Shown here: positions 39,001-51,000 of the stretch, piece by piece
Layout: each line of letters starts with the position of its first letter
Position numbering within the stretch: position 1 is the first letter of the stretch
Source of the DNA: Boesenbergia rotunda
Taxonomy: Eukaryota; Streptophyta; Magnoliopsida; Zingiberales; Zingiberaceae
DNA length: 64,000 bases
Reading direction: 5' to 3'
Assembly (NCBI GenBank): GCA_024364735.1
Contig: JAGFNQ010000189.1
Coordinates: 124,001-188,000, forward strand
Made by a program: the position numbers and the translations under genes
Notes under the pieces: generated by a model
Told to the model about the DNA's origin: nothing
Database searches by the model: none
Seen by the model: the letters and a program-made list of their open reading frames with translations, nothing else

Positions 39001-42000
39001 CCATGCAATGAAATGACTGACCTACAAAACAGTTCAAAAGATTCTGTAGTTAGAACTGACACAAATAATTTTCATTTAGTTGAGAAATTTATGAATGAGA
39101 AAGCGAGATTATGTCAAGAAAATGGCGATCTAAGCAATTTCCATACTTTGGATGGCATTGCTATTTGTAATGGTGGTAAATCTTCAGAGGTCAAAAGCGA
39201 GCTATATCTCAAATTGTCACCTAGAAAAAATCCTAGAACTTCCAATTTGTCTAGGAACTGCTTTAATGAGGACAATCCAAAGAAAAAAGGGTCACTGGTA
39301 TTCGATGATGCAGAGAGGCAGGATGGTGATGATGCATATGAACACTCAATGGCAGGGACTGAATCAAGCTTGGATATTTCCCCAGATGATATTATTGCAG
39401 TAATTGGCACAAAGCACTTTTTTAAGGCCCGAAGAGCTATTGTCAAGTATGTATACCATTTTTTTTGTTACTATTTGCTCAACATGCACATTATATTATC
39501 GATAATATATTCTGGGTATCCATATTCTCCATTGGAATTTACTTTCCTAATTGATGAATTTGGTGTTTATCTTTCCAGATCATTAGTGAAATCCAATTTA
39601 TATGTTGTGAAATTATCCATTTAGGTGTTTAAGAAACTCTTGATAATAATAAAAAAAATCATTCAATTTGGTCATATTGATTCATTTAACTGAAATATGT
39701 GTGTGTTCAGTGGTTGAAGTGATAACATGATCAAACTTTAGGGTCAAGTATAAAATTTATTTGACTCTTTCTGAGTCTGATTATCTATGCAACCAAACTT
39801 GTGCTTGTGATCTATCCTGAATAAGTTAGATACCCCTCCCCTGGCAAACTGTCACCCTGAATAAGTTAATACCCTTTTGCTAATAAAATGCTTCTCCATG
39901 CTGATAAGCTCATTATATTCCAATTAAAGTGGCGGCCTTGCGGAGAAATTAATGCATGAAGCTAGCTCATCCCTTGAAAAGACTTACACTGCTTTTATAA
40001 CAAAAAAAAATGATTAACCAGGTTGGGTGACGTCTGCTTTTATAAAAAGCATGCATAGGTGGTATCCATTTGGATTGCCACAGTGCATATGCATTATGCT
40101 AGCACATGTGCAGATCCATATATGATTATTATTAAAAATAATTAACAATTATAAATTTAGATAATTGTAAAAGCTTTATCAAACAAAAACTAAATAACAT
40201 ATTTAAAACATATTGATCAGTGAAATTAGCAAATATTGTTTAACAATCACCAATATGCAAAACCTCAACGATTTTGGGCTGTCATCTTCCATTATCATGT
40301 CTTTAGTCATCTCTTCTCATTTTTTTGTTCTTTATGTCTGGATTTAATTAAATTAAAAACTAACCAATCATCTTTTTCACTAGTCTATTACTGCGTTATC
40401 AAGTTGGACTGAACTAATAAATTAGCCTTGGTTTAAGTCAATTAAAAATATAAGTCGAGTACAATTGCACATACATAAGTGGACATACGAAATGTAGTGG
40501 GGTAGTTTATCCACATTCAGATGACATATGAAATTTCTTTTAAATTATTGATAAATTCTACACAGACATAAATACTGCATTAAGAATCAACTCTTTATGC
40601 AATTCAAGTATAAAACAGCAGTGCAAGCATATATTGGGTGCAAATAGCTATTTTCAATCTGATATGATGTGTGAATCTCCTATGCCCTGTATAACTAGAT
40701 TGACTCTAAATCTATGGTTCTTTAGCTTAATATGGTCTACAATCAGATTGGCACAGGTTAATAAACAGAGGTTGCTGTCATATTTATTATAACTGATTCC
40801 TCATTTTAATAGTAGTTACATATTCAATGAATTAGTCCATTCTATGTTAAGTTGTATATAGATGAATTTGTCTTGAAAGATGCATGGGTTTGTGAAAACT
40901 TTGAATTGTATTTCCTTGCATTAATCTCAATAGATACAAGACTGCCTAGGGAAATAAAGTTGTCAAATATTTTTTGTTCGCTGCAAATTACAAGGAGCTA
41001 TGCCATAACCAAGTACACTTTTTATACGTTTCTTAATGTAGGTGAACTTGTCAAGATGATACATGAATCAATTTAAGCTTCAAAAGTCATTACTTCCACT
41101 TGATATTGATGATTGAACTTTTATTCTGTGTCCACAATACTTTTATAATTTTGCTATATCATTTTGGTGAGTTTATCTTTGTATCTTTTGCTTCAATTGT
41201 GCCTTTTTCTTTTCAGTCAGCAAAGGGTGTTTGGAATACAAGTTTCTGAGCTTCACAGATTAATAAAGGTCAGCTTTAGCACCCTGTGCTGTTTATTGAT
41301 CATCTTTTCCGCTTAGTTTATAAACGGACCATCCATGATATTCTACCTGAAACAGGTTCAGAAGTTGATAGCTGCATCTCCTCATTTACTTCTTGAAGTC
41401 GATCCTTATTTGAGCAAACCCTCAGCAAAAACTCCGCACGATACTAAATCACTTCAATACAACAGAAATTCACAGTCAGTGGAATTTAAGAGACTAGATG
41501 AGCTTTGTAAAACAAACCATAATGTGGTGCAGCCAATGGAGGATGGAATATCTGGAGTCCCTGTTCTCCCTGCATGTGTGGATGGATCCAAAAGGGGTCC
41601 TCAAGATCATGTCCCAAATATCAGAGCACACTCTGTTATGCCTTCTGCTGTGCGAATTTCTTCTGATCAGAAGACAAATCCTTGGAGTTTTCCTCCCATG
41701 GCAAACCAATGGTTAGTTCCAGTTATGTCACCATCAGATGGGCTCGTTTACAAACCCTACTCTGGACATTGTCCACCTCCTGGTGCTTCATGCCTCCTCT
41801 TTATGGAGGCTGCAATCCTCATCAAGTCTCTCCTCCAGGCGGAGACTTTATAAACGCCGCTTATGGTGTTCCGGTATCTCATCAACCACCAAACATGGTT
41901 CTGCCTGGACAACCCACAATGCCATCTCCCTATTTTCCCATCCCTTATTGCCTCCCACCTTCCAACCCAATCATCACAAGTTCCACAGTTGAGCTGACTA

Positions 42001-42343
42001 GCAATCTGTCTGGCTCCCATGGAAATGGGAAGACCGGTCAGCTCTCTCGAGGCTCACATAATATGCTCCATCATCCGAGGAAGGATGCACTTGCTGGCAA
42101 TCCTGGAAGTCTCGGCTATCTAAGAACAGTGAGTTGCAAGGAAGTACAGCAAGCAGTCCCTCTGAGAAGGCAAATCCAGAAAATAGATGCCAAGTCCCTC
42201 CCTTGCCTGCTGCTCCAGCAGTTAGCAGGGATAGCCAATCACGCGTTATTAAGGTTGTGCCTCACAATGCTAGGTCTGCTACCGAGTCAGCGGCGAGGAT
42301 TTTCCGATCAATTCAGGAAGAGAGACAGCAGCATGACCCATGA
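36069..42343 (+). CDS. ELF3: EARLY FLOWERING 3 (ELF3), with apparent frameshifts
   Basis: Four exons: 36069-36287, 38474 (or 38491)-39446, 41217-41268 and 41356-42343. The N-terminus has the ELF3 signature LFPRLHVND followed by PRNKMALYEQLSIPSQRF. The exon 2 end, exon 3 and exon 4 start join to give ARRAIVNQQRVF and then ELHRLIKVQKLIAASPHLLLE, a conserved block. The C-terminus is RVIKVVPHNARSATESAARIF. ELF3 scaffolds the evening complex with ELF4 and LUX, repressing PIF4 and clock genes at night. Three one-base deletions appear relative to the family frame: near 38487, near 41788 and near 42101. The first could be bypassed by a cryptic acceptor at 38490; the other two leave no in-frame path, so the single-frame product would stop at 41853. 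Whether these are real or assembly errors is open. Confidence 0.9.
38115..38326. repeat. MITE-like element in ELF3 intron 1
   Basis: About 212 bp with inverted ends AAGCGTTGGTTTTC and, at the right, AAAACCAAACGCTT. The interior alternates TTTTCTAGAAAA-type palindromes. A related element lies at about 44697-44930. The flanks are TTAA-like on both sides but a duplication is not certain. Confidence 0.55.
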
Positions 42344-42583
42344 TCAATACTGCAATCGACTTCAATTTGCTTGTGAATGCCCATGGTTCCGTGATATAAG
42401 CTTTAGTGCAACATATGAGTTCAAACTTACGCAATATCTTCATTATCTTATAGGTACCGTAATAGTATAATTCTATGTACATGTATGAGAGTTTCAATAT
42501 GGAGCCTGTTTCAATTTAAACTTGGCCCTAAATGTTCTTCCAGTAGAGGTGAAAGGTACTCTGTCTTGCTTATTGTCTGTGGT

Positions 42584-42843
42584 TTGTTACTCATGGAATG
42601 TCCAAAAAAGGTAGAATCGTCACCTTAACGGCCCCTGGTCCCGGCCTCATAGGTTTTCAGAGGGAGACAAATTACGGTTATCACTGATGTAGTGAGGCGT
42701 CTGGGGTCGAGGGAATTAATACCAGTAGATCAGGGTTTTATCCCCGTGCGCAACTGGCGACCTTCGAACCTATGACTTCGACCAAATCGGTCAGGCGTTT
42801 TACCATCCGATTCAGCCGGTGGGGCTTGTTACTCATGGAATGT
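42584..42843 (-). mobile_element. tRNA-derived SINE, copy 1 (42602-42825)
   Basis: The element reads on the minus strand. A pol III B box AGGTTCGAAGG lies at 42761-42771, with an A-box-like TGGTAAAACGC about 30 bp upstream in its own orientation. The insert is flanked by a perfect 18-bp target duplication, TTGTTACTCATGGAATGT, at 42584-42601 and 42826-42843. The 3' end is a short T-rich run (CCTTTTTTGG on the minus strand). It inserted about 240 bp after the ELF3 stop. Confidence 0.88.
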
Positions 42844-42849
42844 GGTCGT

Positions 42850-44120
42850 TGATGCGGTGTAAGCGATTTGGATCGTGACGCCGAGCAGAGGATCCCCTCC
42901 TGCATCAGATCGCTAGAGGATGGAAATGACTAATGTACCTACAATTAAAATTTGATATTTTTCTTACTGACGAATTATTGAAGACACATTTTAATATGAA
43001 AATAAAATAAATATAAAAGTAAGATTCGAATTTACTTGGTTACAATCTTCACATTATTAGTCCAAAACTACAAAGAAGAGTACTAAGTTCTCTTTATTCA
43101 TACAAGAGTCGGATGCAAAGAACCAAAAAGGTGGATTCGCCATCTCAGCGGCCCCAGCCAGCCCGTCTCAGGACCAACACGGAGGAGGTAAATCATGGTT
43201 ATCACTGGTGTGGTGAGGCGTCTGGGGTCGAGGGAATTAATGCTAGCAGACCAGGGTTTTATCCCCGTGCGCAACTGGCGACCCTCGAACCTGTGACCTC
43301 GACCAAATCGACCAAGCGTCTTACCATCCGATACAGCCCATGGCGGCTAGTCGGATGCAAAGAAGTCCTTTGTAATAGTTGAGCATTAGATGAAAATGAA
43401 GACATGAATGCAGAGATTTAAACAAGTACGTTGTCTCTGACTATGAGCCTCAGTTCTTTTTTTATATCTTTTGTCATTGATGTGACCGTTTGTTGACGTA
43501 GTAACTTCTGGATGTTGGGAAGCAGTCTAGGTGTCTGGACTCATCGAACTCAATCCACTCGGCAACGGTCCGATCAATGACTTTGGATGACTTCGAACAT
43601 ATCGGGCGCTTGGAGTTTACTGACGTGGACACTATCCTAATCTGTTTCAACAACGGCTTCTGCTGACGTAGCCACCCAATCCGAGCGCCTGGAATGGCTT
43701 TGGACTCCTGGAATCGTTCCAGGCGCATGGAATGGTCAACTTGCGGAGTTGACCATTTTCTTCTCTAGTGCTCTAGGTGATTATATCCCGGAATTGAGCT
43801 CATCCCAACTCAATTATCGTCTTCTCGAACAATTTTCCTCCTAGCTTCTCATCACTCGGATGCATCCATTGCGTCCTTCATGATCCACCAGAGTACTCTT
43901 ATGCAATTCCTCATACCTCAATGCACTGAGTCTATTGGCTCCTTTCTCGTGTCATCCTTCTCGCTTGACTGCATCTTCAACCGTCACTGATGCTCCTTAG
44001 CCATCAAGTACATGTATGTTTTCCTAAATTTCTACATACTTAAACATATAGATTTGATCTATAAGGTTTAACTTAATTTGTGCCACATCAAAATTATGAC
44101 TCAAGCACTAGAGGTACATA
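42850..44120 (-). mobile_element. Decayed LTR-like block, left copy
   Basis: Alignable by eye with 47095-48035 in the same orientation: 'ttaatatgaaaata..ataaaa', 'ttggttacaatc', 'attagtccaa', 'actcat(c/t)gaactc', the 'gcgcctgg' motifs and 'ctcgtcactcgg'-type text. Interrupted by SINE copy 2. Minus orientation is preferred because the related block at 45.1-45.9 kb carries a TATA-like CTATATAAATAGA on that strand. Termini are approximate. Confidence 0.5.
43107..43364 (-). mobile_element. tRNA-derived SINE, copy 2 (43123-43348)
   Basis: Same family and orientation as copy 1, with long shared blocks around GTGAGGCGTCTGGGGTCG and the B box AGGTTCGAGGG at 43282-43292. It is flanked by a perfect 16-bp target duplication AGTCGGATGCAAAGAA at 43107-43122 and 43349-43364. 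It interrupts an older LTR-like repeat whose uninterrupted relative lies at 47.1-47.5 kb. Confidence 0.88.
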
Positions 44121-44696
44121 CAATCTCCTCATGTTTTATATGAATCAATACAGAATACGTTAGAGACAAAATAAAAAGAATGCAATAAATATTTCAAGGT
44201 AGCAAAACAATAATTTTTAAAAAAAACTACCCTTAAAATATTCACCAATTGTAGTCCACAATATTTTCTATCATAGAAAATTAATATTGATCGAAAATTC
44301 ATTTTTATTAATTTTTTATTTTCAATTAATAGATTTTTTAACAGTTATTAAAAAATACTAACCGTCCCTAAAATTTTAGATAATGATAGAAAACATGTCA
44401 ATTTTTTTAAAAAAAATAATTCTCATAAAAATTTTGTATGGATATATAAAAAAAGAATTGATTTTGATCATGCATATTGAAAAAACTCTTTTCCATTAGT
44501 TTAATTTATTTTAAAAGATTAAAATAGATTTAAAATCCAAATAAATTTTTACCTAATGGATTTATCATATGTTTCATGGGATCCAATATTTGATACTTTT
44601 CTAATTGAGCCCTAGCATTTTGAAAATTAAATTTTGGTCATTCATTTTAAATTTTATTCTTTGGTTCTTTTCTAAATCTACTTCAAGGTTTCTATT

Positions 44697-44930
44697 TGTT
44701 CCCTTTTGGTTTGTATCATTTTCCATTTTTATTTTCCAGAAAATTACATTTTCTAATTTTATGGAAAATGACTTTTTTTCATTCTCCAGTTTTCCAGAAA
44801 ACGCTATGTTTTTTTCTGGAAAACAAAGCTGGAAAATACAAACCAAACATGTTTTCCAGAAAATCGCATTTTCTACCGAAAATGAAAATGGAAAACAGGC
44901 TGAAAAATGCAAACCAAACGCCCCCTTAAT
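44697..44930. repeat. MITE-like element, second copy
   Basis: Relative of 38115-38326, with the same TTTCCAGAAAA/TTTTCTGGAAAA-type internal palindromes and the ending AAATGCAAACCAAACG. The left end CCCTTTTGGTTTGTAT is the approximate inverse of the right end. Small open frames across it on both strands are by-products of the palindrome. Confidence 0.5.
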
Positions 44931-45074
44931 TTTGCATTTTCAATTTTAAGATTTTCAAATTCATCTTTTGCACAAGAATTGTCCAACTTATTTTCTAAGT
45001 CTAATTTGACCATTTTTAATTATGCACTTATTTTTAACTTTCCATAAGGAACTAGAAAGTATTTTTATTGCATT

Positions 45075-45890
45075 GTAAAGTTGATCTTGTAGGTCTGTGT
45101 AGGGCCAACTAGAGGAGGATGAATAGTCCTGTAAAGTTAAAACATAATTCTTTTGCTTTCGAACTTAGCAAAAAAATATATTAGTTTATCATAAGTAATA
45201 ACGTCAACAATTTAAAAGAAAACGAGACTCCGAGTTTTATTTGGTTAGCAACATAGGTGGTTGCTAATCTAGACGTTGAATGCTCTAGTATCAAATTCCT
45301 TTAAAGTAGACGGAGAAGTCTTTACACTCGTTGAAAGCACAGAACAAAATTAGAAAACTGATTACAAGTTGTTGTCCTAATTCTGAACCAAAAGGACTCT
45401 ATTTATATAGTCTGAAAAGTTTATTTGTTGCTGATGTGGCACTTTTCAAGCGCCTATAGGCAATGGGGGTGTCCGAGTTGGGTCAAATCTTATCCGCGTA
45501 GTAACGGCCGTTGAAACAACTACTTCTGGATAAAATAGGTTCCCAGGCGCCTGTATCAACCGAACGCTCGAGACTTCGGGCGCCCCAAATGGGTTCTGGT
45601 CAATCTTCAGTTGACCAGCTTTCTGTCGCCTTTGGGTTATTTTGATCATTCAAAGTTGAGCTCATCCGAACCTAATTTCCGACCTTCCCCTCGAGCAGTC
45701 TTCCTCCCGGCTTCTCGTCCCTCGGATACACTGAGCTCGTCGGCTCCCTTCCCTGTGACATCTTTCTCGTCTGCTGCGTCTTCCGCTCGATTTCTTATGC
45801 TCCTAAGTTCCTGCACACTTAGACACAAGGATCAGACCAACATGACCTAACTTGACTCAGTTGACCACATCAAAATTATCCAGGGGTACT
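45075..45890 (-). mobile_element. LTR-like block, middle copy
   Basis: Carries the same motifs as the two outer blocks ('gcgcctgt', 'cttctcgtccctcgg', 'cacatcaaaattat' near its right end), plus a minus-strand TATA-like box near 45391-45402. It is less similar to the outer two than they are to each other, so it is probably a different subfamily or a solo LTR. Confidence 0.45.
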
Positions 45891-46099
45891 TACATATCTG
45901 AGGGTAAATTACGTATCTCACTTATCATTTTGGATTTACTTGTTGTGGTTCTCCCTACACTTTTGCTTTCTCCTGATGAGTTGTACCTTTCATCCTGATG
46001 AGTTGTTATCGTTACAAGCCCCGCTATTTGTTCAGACTCCGAATCTTCTAAGGAGTTCATATATTGCTTTTAGATTCTTGACTTGTGTAGGCTTTTATC

Positions 46100-47040
46100 C
46101 ATATCCTTTTCTTTTTTCTTGAGTTCGGGGCAATTGTCCGTAATGTGATCTTCCGTATCACAATTGAAGCACCTTACTTTCCTTTTCTTCTTTCGTCATA
46201 ACAATCATGAAGCATGTTTCTTATAAAATTTGTTAGATTTAAAAAAAAATCATCTTCCTTACCAAATAAGTTTCTTCATCTCTGTCCAAAAATGTGTCTA
46301 ATTCTAACTCGCTCTTCTTTGCTTTTAGCGTTATGTTCTGGTTTTCATTTTTTTTTGTACTTGCACATCTAGATTTGTATAATTCCATAGAAAAAGAATT
46401 TTCTAATATGCTTACCTCAAATGTTTTGAAATATTGTAGAATTCTACTATCGATACCTATTCTTGAGATCATGGAAATGCATTGAGTGTAGATCTAAGCA
46501 TGTCTCGGTTTGAAATTACTTCTCCGAGGTTGTTGAGGCTAGTGAGGATCTCTTTCAACTTCTTATGTAATTATGCAACCTTCTCACCCTTCTCCAGTCG
46601 CAATTGTTGAGTTGATTTTGAGCAGATCTCATTTTACCAATTTTGCCTCAGAAGTGCTCTCATGGATTCTAGGAATTTTTTTCCAAAGGTCTTTGACAGA
46701 GTCGTAGACATCAATCCGATTGAGTTCTTATGTTAGTAATATGCTTAGTAAGTAAAATTCAGCCTTATCATTAGCTATGAACTTGTCTAGTTGCTTTTGT
46801 TTCATCGTTGTTCGTCGATTTTTACTTTATCTTCATTCTAGATACTTCGGAATCATGTTTTATACAAATCATAATTTCAAAATCAACTTAAAAAATATCT
46901 CCATTTTCTTTTTCCACGTTGTGAACTCGCCCTTGAATTTAGATGGGTGGATGTTCGATATAGTCATTCCTCTCGATCTACTTGCTTGGTCGGCAATTAG
47001 AGCTTCTGAGCGGTTCAGATTTGATGCCAATTATTGGTGC
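46100..47040 (-). pseudogene. Decayed Copia-type gag remnant
   Basis: On the minus strand a CCHC zinc knuckle, RCFNCDTEDHITDNCP (C-x2-C-x4-H-x4-C), is encoded at about 46120-46175. Upstream of it, near 46630-46710, is a gag-like segment (VYDSVKDLWKKI, then STSEAKLVK) broken by stops. At about 47022-47034 a degenerate tRNA-Met primer-binding-like sequence TTGGCATCAAATC sits where expected beside the right LTR block. No protease, integrase or reverse transcriptase is recognisable. Many stops; clearly non-functional. Confidence 0.65.
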
Positions 47041-47094
47041 GGCAGAGATGATTTTAAATTGCAAAAGGAGAAGGGTGAACAAAAGGGGAAGGGT

Positions 47095-48035
47095 GAATAG
47101 CATATCTGCAATTAAAAATTAATATTTCTCTGGTTAATAAACTAGCAAGGACACACAGATTAATATGAAAATAACATAAAACATAAAAGTAAGATACTCA
47201 AATTTATTTGGTTACAATCCTCGAGTTGTTAGTCCAAGACTATGAAGAGCACTATTAAGATCTCCTACGAACAAAAGTAAGATGCGGAAGTCACTTGCAA
47301 CATTTGAGCAGTAAACGACAGAGAGTTAAACTAGTGTTGTTTCTCACTACGGGTCTCAATCCACTTTTTATAATTTTTGTCATCAATCTGACGCTAATAT
47401 GACACTTTCAGACGTCTGGAAATAGTCCAAGCTCCGAGTGTCTAGACTCATTGAACTCTATCCATTCGACAGCAGTCCGCTCAACAGTTCTTGATGACTT
47501 CGTGCATTTCGGGTGCCTAAAAGCAAGACAGGCGCCTAAATCTGCTTATGTTGATATCGTCCTGATCCATTTCGACAATGACTCCTACTAACATTGTCAC
47601 CCAGTCTAGGCATTTGGAATCATTTTAGGCGCTTAGAATAGTTAACTTGCAAAGTTGACTATCTTCTTTTTCAATATGATTGCATCCTGAAATTGAGCTC
47701 GCTCCAACTTAATTATGATCTTCTCAAGCAATCTTCCTCTCGATTTCTCGTCCCTCGAAAGTATTCCTTGCATCCTTCACGCTCTACCGAAGTACTCTTC
47801 CATAGCTCCTTGTATCTCAAATGCACCAAGTCCCTTGGCTCATTTTTTGTGTCATCCTTCCCGCCGCACTGCGTCTTCTATCATCTCCAATGTTCTTTAG
47901 TCATCAGATATATATTTTCCTAAATTTTGCTCACTTAAATATACAGATTAGATACACAACGCCTAACTTAATCGTATTAAACTCACATTGAAACTAGGAT
48001 TAAATCACAGAGGGTACTATATCTTCACATATTTC
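47095..48035 (-). mobile_element. Decayed LTR-like block, right copy
   Basis: The uninterrupted relative of 42850-44120, adjoining the gag remnant. In minus orientation it would be the 5' LTR, followed by the primer-binding-like site and gag. Termini are approximate, and by eye it is clearly diverged from its partner, implying an old insertion. Confidence 0.5.
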
Positions 48036-51000
48036 AAGGTGCAATTTTCCCTCTTAATTATTAGAATCAGAAATAACCAAGGATAAGAGGGTGGCAGGAT
48101 AACTCTTGATATGCTCTCGATACGGCCTGTCTGGAACTCAAATTATTTTTTCCAAAAAAAAAAAAAACAAACAACCATACTTCAAGACTACATCTTTAGT
48201 TGAATACTGATCTATAAAAATCAAGGTAATGTGTGGTAGTATAAATCTTTTGCCATTGATATTGTCTTGAAAAACACAACCGTCAAACGACTAATAGAAT
48301 TTAAAAACAAAAAACAAAACTAGAAAGACAAGAAGGCTCCGAACTACTAAGGCACGAATAACAAATTACTTCATTGAAGAACCAATTAGATGAAAGATTC
48401 TACTAGCATGTTACAGATCAACATGGTTATATCTTTCCAATAGCCTTACACACTGAAACGTAGAACAAAGGGCAAACACTAGGAACTCAAACTCTCATTT
48501 GAAGAGACAGCAAATGATAGAAGAATAATAACAAGAAAACGAAAAGAAAATTCGACGAATTGCAAAATAACTGAGCAATCTATTGATCATTTGGTCTGGA
48601 AAAAAAGAAAAAAAAATACAAAATAATTAAATCAATCAGACCAGCGGACATCAGGCAATAGGCTTAAAGCGCCAGGAGAGAATAAACTACCAGATTAGCT
48701 TTTATTGATATTGTAGGCTTAAAAAGTCCCATGCACCACAGGTATTAAAAAATTTGATTATATTACCAACTAAATTGCAGTTTTTTAGAATTTTTCTTCA
48801 GGGAAAAAATTAATTTGCAGTTCGCACAAAATTGTAAAATCATAATGATCTACAACAGTGAGTTCCAAACAATTTTGGATATCGTAGCTTGTCCAAAACA
48901 ACTCTTTATTTATTAGCAAGTGTTTGCTGGTGCAAGCTAGAGGGCTTATTCCGCTTCTACTTCTTAGTTGTGTGAAAAACTGCAAGATCCTGATCTCCTG
49001 GCTGAATAATAACTAGCATCTTGTTTGCGGATCCTGATATTTACTCAGTTTAATATTAGTTAAATTCAGATAAAGAGCGGAAAGTAACAAAATGCAATAA
49101 AGTGGTGATCAGAAGAAAAATCACTTAATTTACCAGAATACCTGTAGGAAAACACATTCCAGAGGTTGTTGGGCTTCTTGCTGAACTTGCACCTAGGCAG
49201 TGCCATTAGCAAATTGCTTCACTAGGCATTGTTCTTCACAAGCTCCCAAAAGAGTGGGCCAGGAATAGAAGCCATCCTACTGCAAACAAAGTTTTATCCA
49301 ATCCTGATGTTTACTTGGTTATGGTTAAATTCACATCATGCTGGGAGACAACGGATTATAAATGAACTGGTAATCATAAAATTAGCCGGATGTTTTACAT
49401 CTCATTCTGAATCAATACAATTATGTTATATGGTGTTATTGGTTCACATGAAAATCAGTAAAACAGTACACAATCATATGCTGTAGAAGTTAGCGTAGTG
49501 GCGGCCAACAGAGTTTTTAATATACGGTAACATAAAAGGATGTTCATTGAAGACGTAAACCCCATGTCCACATTAGGCTAGAGAAGCATACATTTAGATT
49601 TGCTTTGCATCTTTATAATGCATGATTTTACATACAAAGAACAAAATTTTCACTTGTTATCCATCATTTTAGTTATTAATGCCACCTTGAAAATAGCAGA
49701 AAAGAATAGAGCATGTATTTTAGCAGTGCATTCCTAACATCAATCCATTACCACGGGTCATTTCGGAAAAAAAAAATTATGGAAAAGCACAAAAAAACTC
49801 CTGGATAAATAATCTGCATTAAGGGCACTCAAAATCCACTTGTTGTAGCCTCCACATAGCATGTAACAACGAGCGCATAGACAAGCATCCTATAAAACGA
49901 CAAATGGCTTACAGGTTGACTGTTGCAAAGGAAGGAGACCAGTAGACAAACATCCTATAAAACGACAAACAGCTTACAAGTTCACTTGTTGTAAAGGAAG
50001 GGAGACCAGTAGAGTTGCACGCAATAAGAACGTTTGACAAACAATCTCCAACTTCAGAAGTCAACAAAAAGGAGTTACAGCTGCTACAATTACAAGTGAT
50101 TAGATCATTTTTACAAACCAACTCAAAATCCAAGTAAAAAAACTGATAAACTTCTACTCAAATGGACTACAATTACAAGTGATAAGATCTTAAGTGAACC
50201 TAGTGTATTGGCTAACTAAAACACAAACAAAACGCGAAGAATAATAACAGAACTTCAAAAGCATAAAACTAATGAAAGGAGCAGGCAATGAAGCACGAAA
50301 TAATTGTAATCACCGAATATAACACTCTTGAGGTTCATTCATATTTCATAACAGCATATCTAAAGAAAAAAATTCAAAGCAGATTGAACATCATCATGTT
50401 TGAATACAATGAGCGTGAAAGCCAAGTGCTAGTAATTAAAAAATCTAAAACGTCATGAATGCCGCCATATATAGAATAAATGACATCCAAACCAAAATAA
50501 CTACAAAGCCTAAAACATCTTGAATTTCACCATATATAGAATAAATGACAATCCAAACCAAAAATGAAAATGTAAATACAATCCTGGAAGTAGCATCTGT
50601 AAACTTAAAATTTCTGTGTATAAATAAATAAATGAGTGAATAAAATGGAAAAATATTTCCAGTTTGACACAGGTGCAGCTTATGATACTGCCCACTGAGC
50701 AACATGTAGAACAAGGTCAAGATTAGAAACATTAGGAGGCCAGGGCGCAAACCATGAAGAACTCCCATAAGCCACGCCAGGAGGTGAGGGGAGAAGGGAA
50801 AGTAGAATAGCATGCTACTCGAGCATTCTTGCAAATGAATGATAAAGCTTGAGTAAGGCCAGGAGGCTTCAGTGAGTTTAGTAGAGAGCACAAGAAGAGG
50901 CCAGAATCGTTGCCACATTAGGGTATTGTCTTGTCTATGGATTTCAAAAGGTAAGCCAAATCTTCTCAGCTCTGTCCTCCTAGCCAATGCCATGTCATGT

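Noticed and set aside
42602..43348. Functional tRNA genes
   Set aside because: The A and B boxes are present but the acceptor stem and anticodon arm are not recognisable, and both copies are flanked by target duplications, so they are SINEs.
44601..44949. Facing open frames of 103 and 114 codons
   Set aside because: Produced by the palindromic MITE; both strands translate to similar Phe/Lys-rich text.
50445..50993. 182-codon hydrophobic minus-strand frame
   Set aside because: Crosses two local tandem duplications, has no domain or codon signal, and lies in a probable UBA2 3'UTR intron.
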